From Abelmoschus esculentus (lineage: Eukaryota; Streptophyta; Magnoliopsida; Malvales; Malvaceae), in the NCBI GenBank assembly GCA_035048815.1, contig JAUCBN010000043.1:3971001-4035000 (forward strand): a stretch of 64,000 nt of DNA, read 5' to 3'. Of this stretch, positions 21,963-33,615 are shown piece by piece. Numbering within the stretch: the stretch's first letter is position 1; the number at the start of each line of letters is the position of its first letter. The notes under the pieces were generated by a model that saw nothing but the letters and a program-made list of their open reading frames with translations, did no database searches and had not been told where the DNA came from. A program made the translations under genes and the position numbers.

Positions 21963-24900
21963 TCAGAGTCGGCTAACTCTACGTGGTAACCCGAAATTTT
22001 GGTAAATCCTGATTTCGCCACCCAAACTGGCCGTCACAATTACGAGTCCCCAAGCCGCCGCCGCTTGCTGTCCATGGCCACTGCCATTGACCCAAGACCA
22101 AGATGACGACCCGGTTGAAGAAGATATTGCCGGCGAATCGTTGTATCTTAAGGAGCCTGAAGTTCCAGTGGAAGACCTTGGCATGGACGACGAATCGCTG
22201 TATCTTATGGAGGGCGTACTCCGACTTGATGTCGAAGAGTTGCAGTTCCCAGTGGTGGAAGCAGTGGAACACGTTGGCATCAACAGTGATTCGCCGTTCT
22301 CCGCCACCGGTTGTGGCTCGGTTCTGAGAGTGCCAGGCCATGGTATAGCAACGGAAACGTCTTTGCATGGGAAGTATTCGTAGCCGCGTGAGGTGATGAC
22401 TGTTCTTTTCCCGGTGCCTGTGTTTTTCGGCTCCTCGTATCTCCATACAAACACCTGAGAGTCTTCGCTTGCACTTACAATGTAATTTCCATCCGAGGTG
22501 AACGAAGCTGCAATTTGACTGTTTGTGTTCTTTATCCCTGATGATCATATTCATATGCATTTTATTAAACTCGGGTTCGACTCGAATTCAATTCTTTTTA
22601 CAAAGATGAAAAAAAATTCTATACCTTTATATTTGTAAAAAACTTCACTACCATCCACAACTCGTATCCGGGAATCGGCGGAAGTAACGAGTAATTCCGA
22701 CGGATTAACAGGGGAAAACTGTGAAGGATTGAAGTCAGTTGATTGAACTCCAGAAATGGAACTAGAATGTTGAATGCAAATAGTACACATACCTGGAGAC
22801 CAGTGATTTTTTTAGCATTGACCTTGTTTTGAACAGTAATCTGATCTAGCTGAAGTAATCTGCAATCTAGAATCATTAATTGATTTAACGGTGAGAAAAT
22901 AAGCTTGAATTCAAAGCTTTTTGCATGAATTTGAATTAAAAAACAGAGCACACCATACCCTCAGTACTGTACAGTCGACAACTTCCTTTCTGTGTACCAA
23001 TCATGGCACCCTGCAATCATCAAAACATATTTGCAGTTGAGATTGTTTTGTCTGAAAACCAAATGAAATACAGGGTAAACCATCCTATTTACCTGTCCAT
23101 CAGGAGTGTAGCAGGCAGCTGTAACCATTTCATTTAGATTTGTCCAATCAACAACTTGCCTATATGGAATGTTCCAAATCCTTACTTTTGTATCAAGTGA
23201 CCCGCTTATGAAATAATCATCATCCATGGGATTGAAATGTATGCATGTTACTGCAAAAACAGAAGCCTTGAATGGGAAGTGTCTTTGTACTTTGATGAAA
23301 CTCAATGAAATCAGTATCTTACCATAATCATTGTGGGCAAATAGCTTTAAACATGTCTTGGTTTCCAAGTCCCATAACCTTACTGTTTTGTCCATTGAAG
23401 ATGAAAGCAATTGCTGCAAATTTATCTAGTAAGTTATGCAGTGGAATGGGAATTTATATAAAGAATGGATAGAATCAAACCTGAGATCGAGACCAAGACA
23501 AGTCCAAAACGTCGTCCAAATGGCCTTTGAATGAACAGATTGGTGTTTCCGATAGCGAGAACATGGTTTCCGGTACATGAACATAGCTAGGAATTTGATT
23601 GCCTTTTTTACTGCTAGATGAGCTTTTCTTGGAAAGATATGAATGAAGTGGGGTTAAGTTCCCCGGCGTCGAACACACTTCATTTATCGACGTTACCTCA
23701 CATTCTTGAACTTCCCACACATGGATTATGGTATCCTCGCCGGCACTGGCTAAAAACCTGGCGTCTGTACTGAACTTTAGGGTCCAAATTGATCCCTCGT
23801 GTGCTTGAATCTCTTGGCATATACACAAAGCACTCAATTCTTTATAAGATTTCCCCGTTTGTCGGACTCTCACCCATTGGTTAGTCCCATTCTTAACGTT
23901 CTTTTGTTCCATGGCAAAGAGATTTGGTTCCCTTTCTTTCTCCCCTCTCCATGTCATTGAATTGGCCACCTCTTTTATGCTTTTCAACACTGCGGCACCT
24001 CTCTTCTTGCTCTCCTTCAAGCTCTTGGAAAGGTATGAATTAATTTTCCGATCGGGTCCGTTGTTGTTCGACATCGTGGGGTAAAAGTTTTCTCGTCTCA
24101 TCAACTCCTTCACTACCGGAGAATGCACTACTGATTTCTCGAATTCATCTATTGTGAACTGCTTCCCGGTTTGGATATCACTCAACTTGTTCCACATCCC
24201 ATCTTGGTCGTACTCATTGACCATGAACTCTTTCCCCGTGTCCAAATTCTTAATAAGGAAAAGAGCTTCGAACTTGTTTTCTGACAAATCCGAGGTTAAT
24301 CCATCGTTTTGCTTTGTCGTACACTTGGTCTCTGAATCTTTAGTGTCGGGCTCCTTGTTGGGATACAATTTTTCTGCATCAGGTGTTGATTCTAAAGACG
24401 AAGTCTTGGTCAGACATTGCTTTGATATCGAATCAATAAAATGTTCTCTTCGTTTCATTTCGGTTGAAATTGAAAACGACTGGATTTCACCTTCTGGCCT
24501 TGATCCCCTTGGCAACAATGGAGGCGAAGAGTGAGACATATCATCTTTCTGTTGCTGTTCTTCACTTTTATCTTCCCCTTCAACTTCGGGTGTTGTTGGA
24601 ATCGGAACATTAAGGGCCTTGTAGGAAGGAACATGCTTGAAACTTAGGAGCTCTTTGTCAGCTGATAAGCCCATGCCCTGGAAAAGCCGTTGTCTACGTT
24701 GAATAATGGACTCTGGAGAAGCCATCCACACATTGTAATCAGGCACTATTGTGGTCGCTAGAGACTGCGTTGTATGGGTGGGCGGAGTGGGAGAGAAGGT
24801 CACCCTCGCCGTCTCCGCCTTTGGGAACGTTTCCGGCTGTATCGTATTCGTATCGACGGGCTCGATGGAGGAGAATGCCACCCTCCCCGTTTCCGTTTCT

Positions 24901-25133
24901 GGTAACGTTTGAGACTGCGTCATATCGACTTGCTCGGTGGACGACAAGGTGACCCTGTCTGTTTCCGCCTCCGTATGGACGTGCGCACCGAAAGAGAACG
25001 AAGGGCGACAGTCACTGAAATCTTCTTCGTCACCGGAAAAAGCCATGTCTTGAGGTACCGCGCAAGATATTCTATTGCAAGGTTCAAAGAACTCGTCGTC
25101 ATCGTCCCCAAGGTCATCCCAACTCATTGTCAT
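21963..25133 (-). CDS. WDR44-like WD40 repeat protein
   Basis: Seven exons (25133-23481, 23413-23323, 23250-23093, 23010-22959, 22866-22793, 22718-22625, 22537-21963) give 898 residues in a single frame. The first 430 residues are acidic and Ser/Thr-rich with two near-repeats of a TETGRVAFSS-type block, likely disordered. From about residue 460 there are WD40 blades: IQAHEGSIWTLKFSTDARFL, a DVLDLSWSRSQQLLSSS blade with KTVRLWDLETKT, FNPMDDDYFISGSLDTKVRI, DSRIRVVDGSE and QVFVWRYEEP, and a final WGLVIVTASLGGEIRIYQNF. This is the layout of plant homologues of WDR44 (Rab11-binding protein); the plant proteins are poorly studied. It presumably works as a scaffold. A second in-frame ATG two codons on (25127) is an equally good start. 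Confidence 0.9.
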
Positions 25134-26280
25134 AGTTCTTTTTCGCTCGAATTTTCGTGTCTCCCTGTTGGGTCTCACTTGATAAACACAACACAAGCTA
25201 ACGATTATCACCTTTTCGGTTGAAACTTACCATTTGGTTCAACAAAATGTTGTTTTTCCTTCATTTGTTTTCTTGGGAGTGTTTGGGAGAAAATTGGAAA
25301 GGGTAGAGGGAGGATGGAAGATAGAAGAATAAGAGAAGTTACCGTTAGAGAAGAAAAACGAATAGAAACGGTGAAATAGGGTTGTGTCGTTTTGACATAT
25401 TTGTTTGTGTGTGCCACCCCATGAATTCGCCACATATATTTTCTAGCTTGCATTATTAGTGCATGGATCAAGATCATGGACTTCCACTCTCTTCCAACTC
25501 TAACCTGGTCAACTTAACTCGAGATCGCAACGACATAAGTTAAATTAAATCAAATGAATTTTTGATCACTTTAATTTTAATTTGAAAAATAAGATATCAT
25601 ACTCAAATTTATTCGGTATTGAAATTTTATATGTTCAGTCTCGTTTAGTATTATCCTGAAAATTAAAAGATGATACTCGATTTGACATAATAATAAAATA
25701 TTATATAAATATTATATATAATTAAAAATATATCTGGAGATAAATCAAATTTTCCCCTAAACTCGAACCTACCTATTTTTTTTATTTCAAACCAATTTTT
25801 CCCGCCCCACTTTGATGCCCGAAATTTCAACTAAAATACTTGATCAGATCAAATCCGATGACCTTAAATTAAATCAAGTACATGTATTTTTACCATCCTA
25901 ATAAAATAATATAAATTATCATTTAATTTTATCAAATACTTTTATATAATCAATTAACACAATTCGCTAATCAAATCAACTAACACAACATGCTATTAAC
26001 TATCAACTAATACAATTCTCTCACAACTATCGATCCATTAATTATCATATAAAATCGTAAATAATATTATTATTAAAATATTTTTTCGTATTTATTATAT
26101 TTGGTATTTATTAAACATATTCTTTTATATTTTTTTCATTAAGTATAAAATTATCAAATGAGTGGAGGATGAATAATTCTACGTGGCGAATGTCCTCATT
26201 TGTAAATTAGAAACTTACCACAACAATCCAAGGCAAACCATCCAGTTTTTCATATATTCTCTGTTACTTTCAATTTTTGA
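25134..26280. other. Divergent promoter region between the WD40 gene and actin
   Basis: The part near 25134-25480 is probably the WD40 5' UTR and promoter. The rest is AT-rich with short direct repeats. No additional gene seen. Confidence 0.4.
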
Positions 26281-26973
26281 AACAACGCCAGGCTCCAAAC
26301 GCGGGTAGCAGTTGAGAAAACAACCAGAAATCTCTAAACACACATCTTATTGATTCAAGGTTAAATCTCTGATCCAGTTTTAGGTTTTACTTTTCCATCT
26401 TTGATCTTGTTATTCCTTTGCATTTGGTAATGTTTTGCTTTAGAGCTTGTAATTTTATTTCTTAATCTGTCATTTTCTTTTGTTAAATCATGTTCTTTTT
26501 GGCATATCTGAACTGTTTCTTTCCTATTTTGTTTGATTCGTTTACCTTTTGATCCAATCCATTTTTTGTTTCTGATTGGGAATGTGAGATATTTATTGAA
26601 ATTGACTTGTATTTTTGCTTATTCAAATGTTGCGGATACTGATCATATTTGAAATCAGATATTCTAATTGCTATTTGTAATGGACTGATAGAAAAGGTGG
26701 ATATTATGATATGAATTTGATTTACTTACGATTCGAATATTCAAATTTATTGTCTGATTTAGTTTTTTAAAAATATTTTTGGACTTATTAAATGATTTGA
26801 ATATCCTGCAGTTGATTTAATTCATTTAGATTAGGATAATAATATGCAGATAATGAAAGGATTTGAATGTTAAAACAGATTTTGTGCAATTGGATTTTAC
26901 TAAGTATTTATTAATTAACTAGAATTTTGTTACTTGGTACTGAAGTTATTGCTTATGTTTCGGACTGTAAAAG
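26281..26973 (+). other. Actin 5' UTR and leader intron (proposed)
   Basis: A non-coding exon appears to end CAAG|GTTAAA at 26359, and T-rich intron-like sequence runs to just before the ATG at 26974. A leader intron here is normal for plant actin genes. The exact acceptor is unclear; AAAAG directly before the ATG is one option. Confidence 0.5.
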
Positions 26974-27492
26974 ATGGCAGATGGTGAGGATATTCAGCCC
27001 CTTGTCTGTGATAATGGAACAGGAATGGTTAAGGTACTGGACTTGATTCCTTATCATTGATTTAGTTGCTGCTCGAATAATAAGTTTATAACATTAGATC
27101 GAGATTGGTTTTGTTAATTTAAATGTTATTCCAATTACAAGTTACGAGAATTGTTTCATAGGCTGGATTTGCTGGGGATGATGCTCCGAGGGCGGTGTTT
27201 CCTAGCATTGTTGGTCGTCCACGCCATACTGGAGTGATGGTCGGTATGGGGCAGAAAGATGCCTATGTTGGCGACGAGGCTCAATCTAAGCGTGGTATTT
27301 TAACTCTAAAGTATCCAATTGAGCATGGTATTGTCAATAATTGGGATGACATGGAAAAAATTTGGCATCATACGTTTTACAATGAACTTCGTGTTGCACC
27401 AGAGGAGCATCCTATTCTCCTCACTGAAGCCCCTCTTAACCCAAAGGCTAACCGTGAGAAGATGACCCAAATCATGTTTGAAACCTTCAATG

Positions 27493-27547
<55 letters not shown>

Positions 27548-28694
27548 AACAACTGGTAAGCCTTTTGTTTCCTTGATTTGTTTCGGTTTGTCTTGCAATG
27601 TTTTGTGTCATTACTCTTTAACTTGTTTCGGTAACTCATTGAAGGAAGATCACCTGCCTTAGCTAACTAACTAACAATGTTGTCAGTGTCAAAAGGTCTG
27701 TCACCAGGAAGCTTTGTTACTGTACCTTGTTAGACAGTTAAAATTTGGGGAAAATGAACTTTCAAGAAAAGAATATGATTTATAAGAAGATTTTGTGTTT
27801 AGCATAGGCAAGGAAGTAATTTTTCTCACATCATATTGCAAATCGAATTGTATAGTTAATTAGTTATTCTTGGCTGGCTGTAGTTAATATGGTAATGTAG
27901 AGTTATCTGTTGACTGATGTGAGGCATTTGTTGTGTTTGTCGCAGGTATTGTGCTTGATTCTGGAGATGGTGTTAGCCACACTGTCCCTATTTACGAGGG
28001 ATATGCTCCTCCACATGCAATCTTGCGTCTCGATCTTGCTGGTCGTGACCTCACTGATGCACTGATGAAGATTTTAACCGAGCGTGGCTACTCATTCACC
28101 ACTACAGCTGAACGAGAAATCGTGAGGGACGTGAAGGAAAAGTTGGCTTACATTGCCCTTGACTATGAACAAGAACTAGAAACTGCCAAGACCAGTTCTT
28201 CTGTCGAGAAAAGCTATGAGTTGCCTGATGGTCAGGTGATCACCATTGGTTCCGAGCGATTCCGATGTCCAGAAGTCCTTTTCCAGCCATCTATGATTGG
28301 TATGGAAGCTGCTGGCATCCACGAAACAACTTACAACTCCATAATATCAGAAAGGATTTATATGGCAACATCGTGCTCAGTGGTGGCACCACCATGTTCC
28401 CTGGTATTGCTGATAGGATGAGCAAAGAGATTACAGCACTAGCTCCTAGCAGCATGAAGATTAAGGTGGTTGCTCCACCTGAGAGGAAGTACAGTGTGTG
28501 GATCGGTGGTTCCATATTAGCATCCCTCAGCACTTTCCAACAGGTAAGTTCATATCACACATCAGAATTTTATCGAAGCACTTGACGAGCAATCTTCTAA
28601 CACGGGACAACTTTTTCTTTAATTGTAGATGTGGATTGCTAAAGCTGAATATGATGAATCTGGTCCATCAATTGTGCATAGGAAATGTTTCTGA
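26974..28694 (+). pseudogene. ACT: Actin gene with a 16-bp coding deletion (frameshift)
   Basis: Four coding exons with the standard plant actin layout: 26974-27033, 27162-27555, 27946-28543 and 28629-28694. It starts MADGEDIQPLVCDNGTGMVK and ends YDESGPSIVHRKCF. The exons total 1,118 bases; plant actin needs 1,134, exactly 16 more. The missing bases are in exon 3 between 28343 and 28344, where the conserved MKCDVD codons should sit after HETTYNSI. Past this point the frame is lost and a TGA follows at 28419-28421. That removes the last quarter of actin, and the stop lies about 120 bases before the final exon junction, a position expected to trigger decay of the mRNA. The rest is intact, but Pro replaces the conserved Leu near residue 173 (YAPPH). 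Either a recent pseudogene or an assembly/sequencing error. Confidence 0.88.
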
Positions 28695-30252
28695 GCACAA
28701 ACAAAGAAGAGATGAGCCATAGAAGCTTGGACAATAATGTTGTTGGAAACTTGGAATATTTATTTATATTTTCAGTTTTTGGTAGTGAGATTATTGCCTA
28801 AAAAACTTGTCTGCTACTTTATTCATATTATCAATTCATTTTTAATCTCTACCACCAATTTGAAGAATGAATAATCAAAATTTTCATGGTATAAACCATT
28901 TTTAGTGCTATTTTCCTTTCCATTTACTTGTTGTAACACTGACATAACCTTTTAGATACAAAATATCTTAAGTCTCTGTTGCATCAGATCCTCAGGGCAA
29001 CTGGAGCAGTTGCAGATTGAGCATTCAGAAGTGTGATTCTACGCAGATTAAGAGACTCCAAGGTAGGTGGATATGGAATGATCAAATCTACTATGCTCAA
29101 ATCTGGGATCTAGTACCTGTACTTTAATTTGGTCCCTCTATCTATGTACATAGTTCGAATAGCTGACATTGTTAACTATACCCGTTAAAATACTGATTGG
29201 ATTTTTTTTTAAAAAAAGGGTTTTTCTATCTCATCATGCTATCATGGACTGTTTGGTGTTGGAAGGGTTGTTCTTATGAAAAAAATCCACATCAGTGTTA
29301 ACCCGAATAGTAAATGGTGTGAACTATTTGACTTAACTAGTGATATTATAAAATTTGGAGGGATCAAATTATGCTATATTAAAGTACAAAGACTTAATTC
29401 CAAATTTGAGTATAGTAGAGGGAGCGAAACCTTAATTTGACCTAATACATATTACGTGCCCAATCTACTTTATTTTTCTGGCAATTCAAGTGTTTAGGAC
29501 ACAAAAATGGATTAATATTTCTAAGCACTGATGTTTAGCTCTAATGTTGTTGCCTGATTTTCTTGTTGCTTGTGGCATATAGGTTTCCGTGATTCTATGC
29601 TGGAGGCATTAAGCATGTTTCACAAACACAAGGAAATGGGTATGTTTATAAATTCTTGTTTTGTTCATTGCCAGACAGTGATGGATAAGCAATTCTCCAT
29701 GAATGAACAATAAGGTAAGGATTAAGGAATGGTTTCACATGTACTGTATTATGAACAAAATGATAGTGTTCTGGATCTGTCATTATTTTCATGATCGAAA
29801 ACTATGGTTGTAGTCGAGGCAGAATTAAGACATGAAAACTATTGGTTTATAGGGTTCTTGAATTTGAATCTATGAATGTTTGCATTTATAGGGTTCAGTC
29901 TGGTCTGTCTTGTCATGTGTACTACTTATGCTTTCTGTTCACTTGGAGTTAGACCATTGCCGAGTCTGTGGGTGGATTAAGTATCGAAACAGATTGACTT
30001 GCTATGACATGGATCTTAATGAACAACATCTCCAGTATTAGTTTGGTGCTGTGTGAATGGATTCTATGGTTGATAGGATGAAACCAGATTTTTTCATTCT
30101 GAAGATCAGTATGTTTAGAACGTCGCTTCAATTAGCCTTCAAAGTTCCATAACTTGACTGATGGTGTAATCAGAACTTAAAATGCTATCAAATTTAGAGG
30201 GAAATAGATGTAAAAATAAATATTAATATTTACTCTTAAAGATTTTTAAGAA
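28695..30252. other. Actin 3' UTR and intergenic DNA
   Basis: The actin 3' UTR is followed by about 1.3 kb with no convincing gene. A stretch at 29100-29430 reads like a decayed repeat. The segment 29580-30180 is of normal gene-like composition but carries no frame that I recognise. Confidence 0.4.
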
Positions 30253-30325
30253 GCCCGTCTAGCTCAGTCGGTAGAGCGCAAGGCTCTTACCCTTGTGGTC
30301 GTGGGTTCGAGCCCCACGGTGGGCG
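30253..30325 (+). tRNA. trnK-CTT: tRNA-Lys (anticodon CTT)
   Basis: A 73-base cloverleaf folds fully: acceptor GCCCGTC/GGTGGGC, D-arm GCTC...GAGC with AGTCGGTA loop, anticodon stem CAAGG/CCTTG with loop CTCTTAC (anticodon CTT), a TGGTC variable region, T-arm GTGGG/CCCAC with loop TTCGAGC, and discriminator G. There is no encoded CCA, as normal for a nuclear gene. Internal A and B boxes are intact. Confidence 0.97.
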
Positions 30326-30329
30326 TTGC

Positions 30330-30336
30330 TTTTTTT
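30330..30336 (+). terminator. Pol III terminator (T-run)
   Basis: A run of seven T bases begins five bases after the tRNA end, as expected for RNA polymerase III termination. Confidence 0.85.
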
Positions 30337-30985
30337 ATTCTTGTTCTTTTTCCGTCAGTGGTGTGAGCAACTGCACTTCCTTAATTCGTGCTTTGATTAA
30401 CACAAAATCATTATTTTATTAAAAAAATCCGTTCTTTAGCTCATAATAATAATAATTATCTTATTCTTTTGTTAGAGTATTTTAAAATATTTCAATTATT
30501 TAAAATAAAATTTTAATTAAATTATTTTTCATATATTATATATTTTAATCTTGAATCATCGACTTCTGGCCTTGTAACTTGTTGAACTCGGCAAGGAATA
30601 CGAGGTCATGATCATCACTTACGTCCGATTGATTTAATATAGTTATTTAAAAAATTAAAATATAAAAAAATAATTTAATTAAAATTTTATTTTAAATAAT
30701 TTATAATTATATATTTACTTTTTAAAATTTTTAATAATTAATTTAATAATATTTAACAAAATTCAGCATTAATGATAATAATATTCGATACGTGTTATAA
30801 AATTTTTAAAAAATATAATAGTCATCTCAAATAGACATCACATCAACCCTATGTAACTAAGTGATCCAAATTAATTTACGTCCTATGGTTAATATTGAAC
30901 AGAGCTTGGGCTTTGCGCTGCGTAGCCCAAGCGTACCAACTCGTGCTCTGGTTTTCGTTACGTACTCGGGCGAGACCGAGACGAC
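30337..30985. other. Intergenic DNA and ZRF1-like promoter
   Basis: AT-rich up to about 30880. TATATATATTTA at 30988-31000 is a possible TATA box for the downstream gene. Confidence 0.4.
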
Positions 30986-31078
30986 TCATATATATATTTA
31001 TTTTTTATACTATCTAAGTTTCATCGGATCAATAATCCTGCGTCGGCAATACTACTCTCTACGCCTCGCAAATCCAAG

Positions 31079-33508
31079 GTAACCATTTCCCCCTTAATTC
31101 CCCTTTGCCTTATTTATTTTGATTTTTACGATTTTTTTGATATTCAAACTTGAATGAAGAAGGAAGAGCTGTAATGGAACTATTTTTGGAAATCTAAAAC
31201 TTATATTGTAGCGAGTAGGAGAAGAATTGGTTTGAGTATTGGATAAAAAATGATAAGGAAAGGTATATATTAAATGAGAATACTTGTTTTGTTTAGTTTG
31301 CGATTCGTTGTGAAATGTTAATCGTATTTGGTTAAAATATTTTTTTTAATATTTTTTTTGTTTGGAAGGATGGAAAACTGGGTTTTGAAGGGAAAGGGAA
31401 TCATGGTCTGTTTCACTCCCTTTTCCTTCTCCGTTGGAACTTATTCACCTTTTAATCTTGTTTCTTTAGCTAATTAGGTTTAAGGTTCTGTTTGAATTCG
31501 ATTCTTGCAAGTTGCTAAGTTGATCAAACGAATTTAACCGATCAATAATTTTAAAAGGAAACTCATGTAATCTTACGTGAAGAACTTTACTGAATTGTAA
31601 ACCTTTGATGCCTACCTGTATCTTTGTTCATAATTGATTAAAAACCGTTTCTTTGTTATCTTTGTTTGGAAAAAAGAGAGAGGAAAGAATGGGTTTTAGA
31701 GGGAAATGGAGCTATATGAGCTTGTTCATTGTTTATATTAATTTTATGATTCTGTTTGAATTCATTTCGTGCTACTTTCTTAGCTAATTGAACAAGTTGT
31801 TAGATGCAGCATCGGTAATAAAATAACAAACCTCCTAATCCATTAGGTATTTACTGATTTGCAAACCTTTAATGCCTAGTCTTTCATTATTAGTTAAAAG
31901 CTATTTATTTATATTATTTGGAAAAAGAAAGAAAGAAAAGGAGTAATAGTTAGTTTCATTTCAACCCCCCATAGCTATAGACTACGTGAGCATATTCACT
32001 GTTTAAACATAGCTTCTTTAGTAAATTAATTTTAAAAATCTGTTTGAATTCTATTCTTCTGACTTGTCAAGTTAATCGATTGAATAGTTTGATGAATATA
32101 TATAAAATCATCCTCTAAATATGTTCAGTCAAGAATTTTACTGAATTGTAAACCTTTGATGCTTATATCAGTGTTCATGATTTTGATTGAAAGAGTTTTC
32201 TCTCGTCTTGAAAGATGAAAAGTTGGGTTTTCTTTAGTGATGGTCAGCTCCATTCCATTTCCTTCCCCTATGTGCTTATTCACTGTTTAAACTGGTTCTT
32301 TAGTAAATGAGTTTTAAGATTCTGTTTGAATTTGCTTAGCACTACTTGTTTATTCGAGACAAAAAACCTCCTTGTAACCATTAAGTCATGACCTCTTTTG
32401 AGTTGTAAACCTTTGATGCCTGGCAATATGTTTGTTCATAAAAGACATGTCGGGGGTTAAGTGTCTTTGTTCTTCTCTCTGTTGAAATTATTTTTGGGTA
32501 TAGACTTTTTCAGTTAACAAAAAAGAATGATATCTACACTTATACAAGAATAATGAATCAAGGCTTGGGTAAACTTTTATTTTAGAAAGGATTGGGCTAG
32601 GGGCTTTGCAGACGGAGATATAAATATTAAGAAAAATCTAGCATCTACTGGTATAAATTAGGTTTATCTAGTTTATTTTATTTTAATCATACATTGGTAG
32701 ATGCCTGGATCTAATGAAGAGTATTTTAGTCAACCATATATTGCTTGTCACCAGGATTATATTATGGAATAATCTGCTTGTTGCATCATTTTATTGTGTG
32801 TGTGTGTATATATATATGTTGTGACTAGGAATGGCAAAAATACTTGAATCTGATGTGTTCTGGCCCGATCTAATAGGATCAGTTTTTTTTCCTTGGGGCA
32901 AGACAGGTCCGACCTAGAGGTGATCCACCCCGCCCCAGGATATTTAATTAAAGTACCACTGTTTTTTAGGGTTATTTTTCCATCCCCTTCCCTTCCTGTA
33001 CAAGCCTTTAATCTAATCCCTTCGTTTCCTCTCTTTCTCTCTTCTTCTCCTAGTTTTCAGCTCAACAAATCACGCTATTCTTCTTCTCCCCACTTGTAAA
33101 TTGCATTTTATTTTTCAGGTTTTCTTTGTTCCTCCATCTCCAGAGCCTTAAAATAGTATACTCTCTGGTCTCTTTCACTGTAGTTGCTTCCATCATCTTA
33201 ATTTTTCATAAGTTTTTGGGTGAACGTTTGTATTTTTTTCATGTTTTTAATTCTTAGAAAGATGTTATTTTCCTCTGTGGATGTTTTCATATTAGAAGTC
33301 CGATAATTAAGATTTGATTGATTCCTATTGAGTTTCGGATTTGCTGTTTTTTCTCTGTTTGCTGCAATTTTTTATTTTCCATTTTTATTTTCCCTCAGTT
33401 TTGCTAATTTGTGTTCAATTCTCTCTCTATTTGGTTTATTATTGATTCTGTTGTCATCTCTAATAGTGACCATTTTAACATGATCTGTAGTGATTGCAAC
33501 TTTCGCAG
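31079..33508 (+). other. Proposed long leader intron of the ZRF1-like gene
   Basis: A CCAAG|GTAACC donor at 31079 and a TTTCGCAG acceptor at 33508 would frame a 2.4-kb intron in the 5' UTR, ending 107 bases before the start codon. The sequence is T-rich, as plant introns are. It holds a four-copy tandem repeat (separate entry). Transcript evidence is needed for the exact ends. Confidence 0.5.
31390..32460 (+). repeat. Four diverged tandem copies of a ~280-bp unit
   Basis: Two marker words recur in the same order. TCTGTTTGAATT appears near 31487, 31751, 32039 and 32321 (steps of about 264, 288 and 282). ACCTTTGATG, or a one-base variant, appears near 31601, 31865, 32152 and 32409 (steps 264, 287, 257). 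Other shared blocks are a TTATTCACTGTTTAAAC-type segment and a TTTGTTCATAA-type end. The copies are perhaps 65-75 percent alike by eye. The whole array lies in the proposed leader intron. Confidence 0.8.
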
Positions 33509-33615
33509 ATTGTTTGGCAATTTGTCAAACTAGGCACTGACTAGACGAACACTATTCTCGGATATTGGTTGGCTTTCTTTATCCTGTTTGGTTTTGTGTA
33601 CCCACCATAAACATT

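Noticed and set aside
22087..22383. Plus-strand open frame rich in Glu/Asp opposite the WD40 gene
   Set aside because: It is the antisense shadow of the Ser-rich exon 7 of the WD40 gene.
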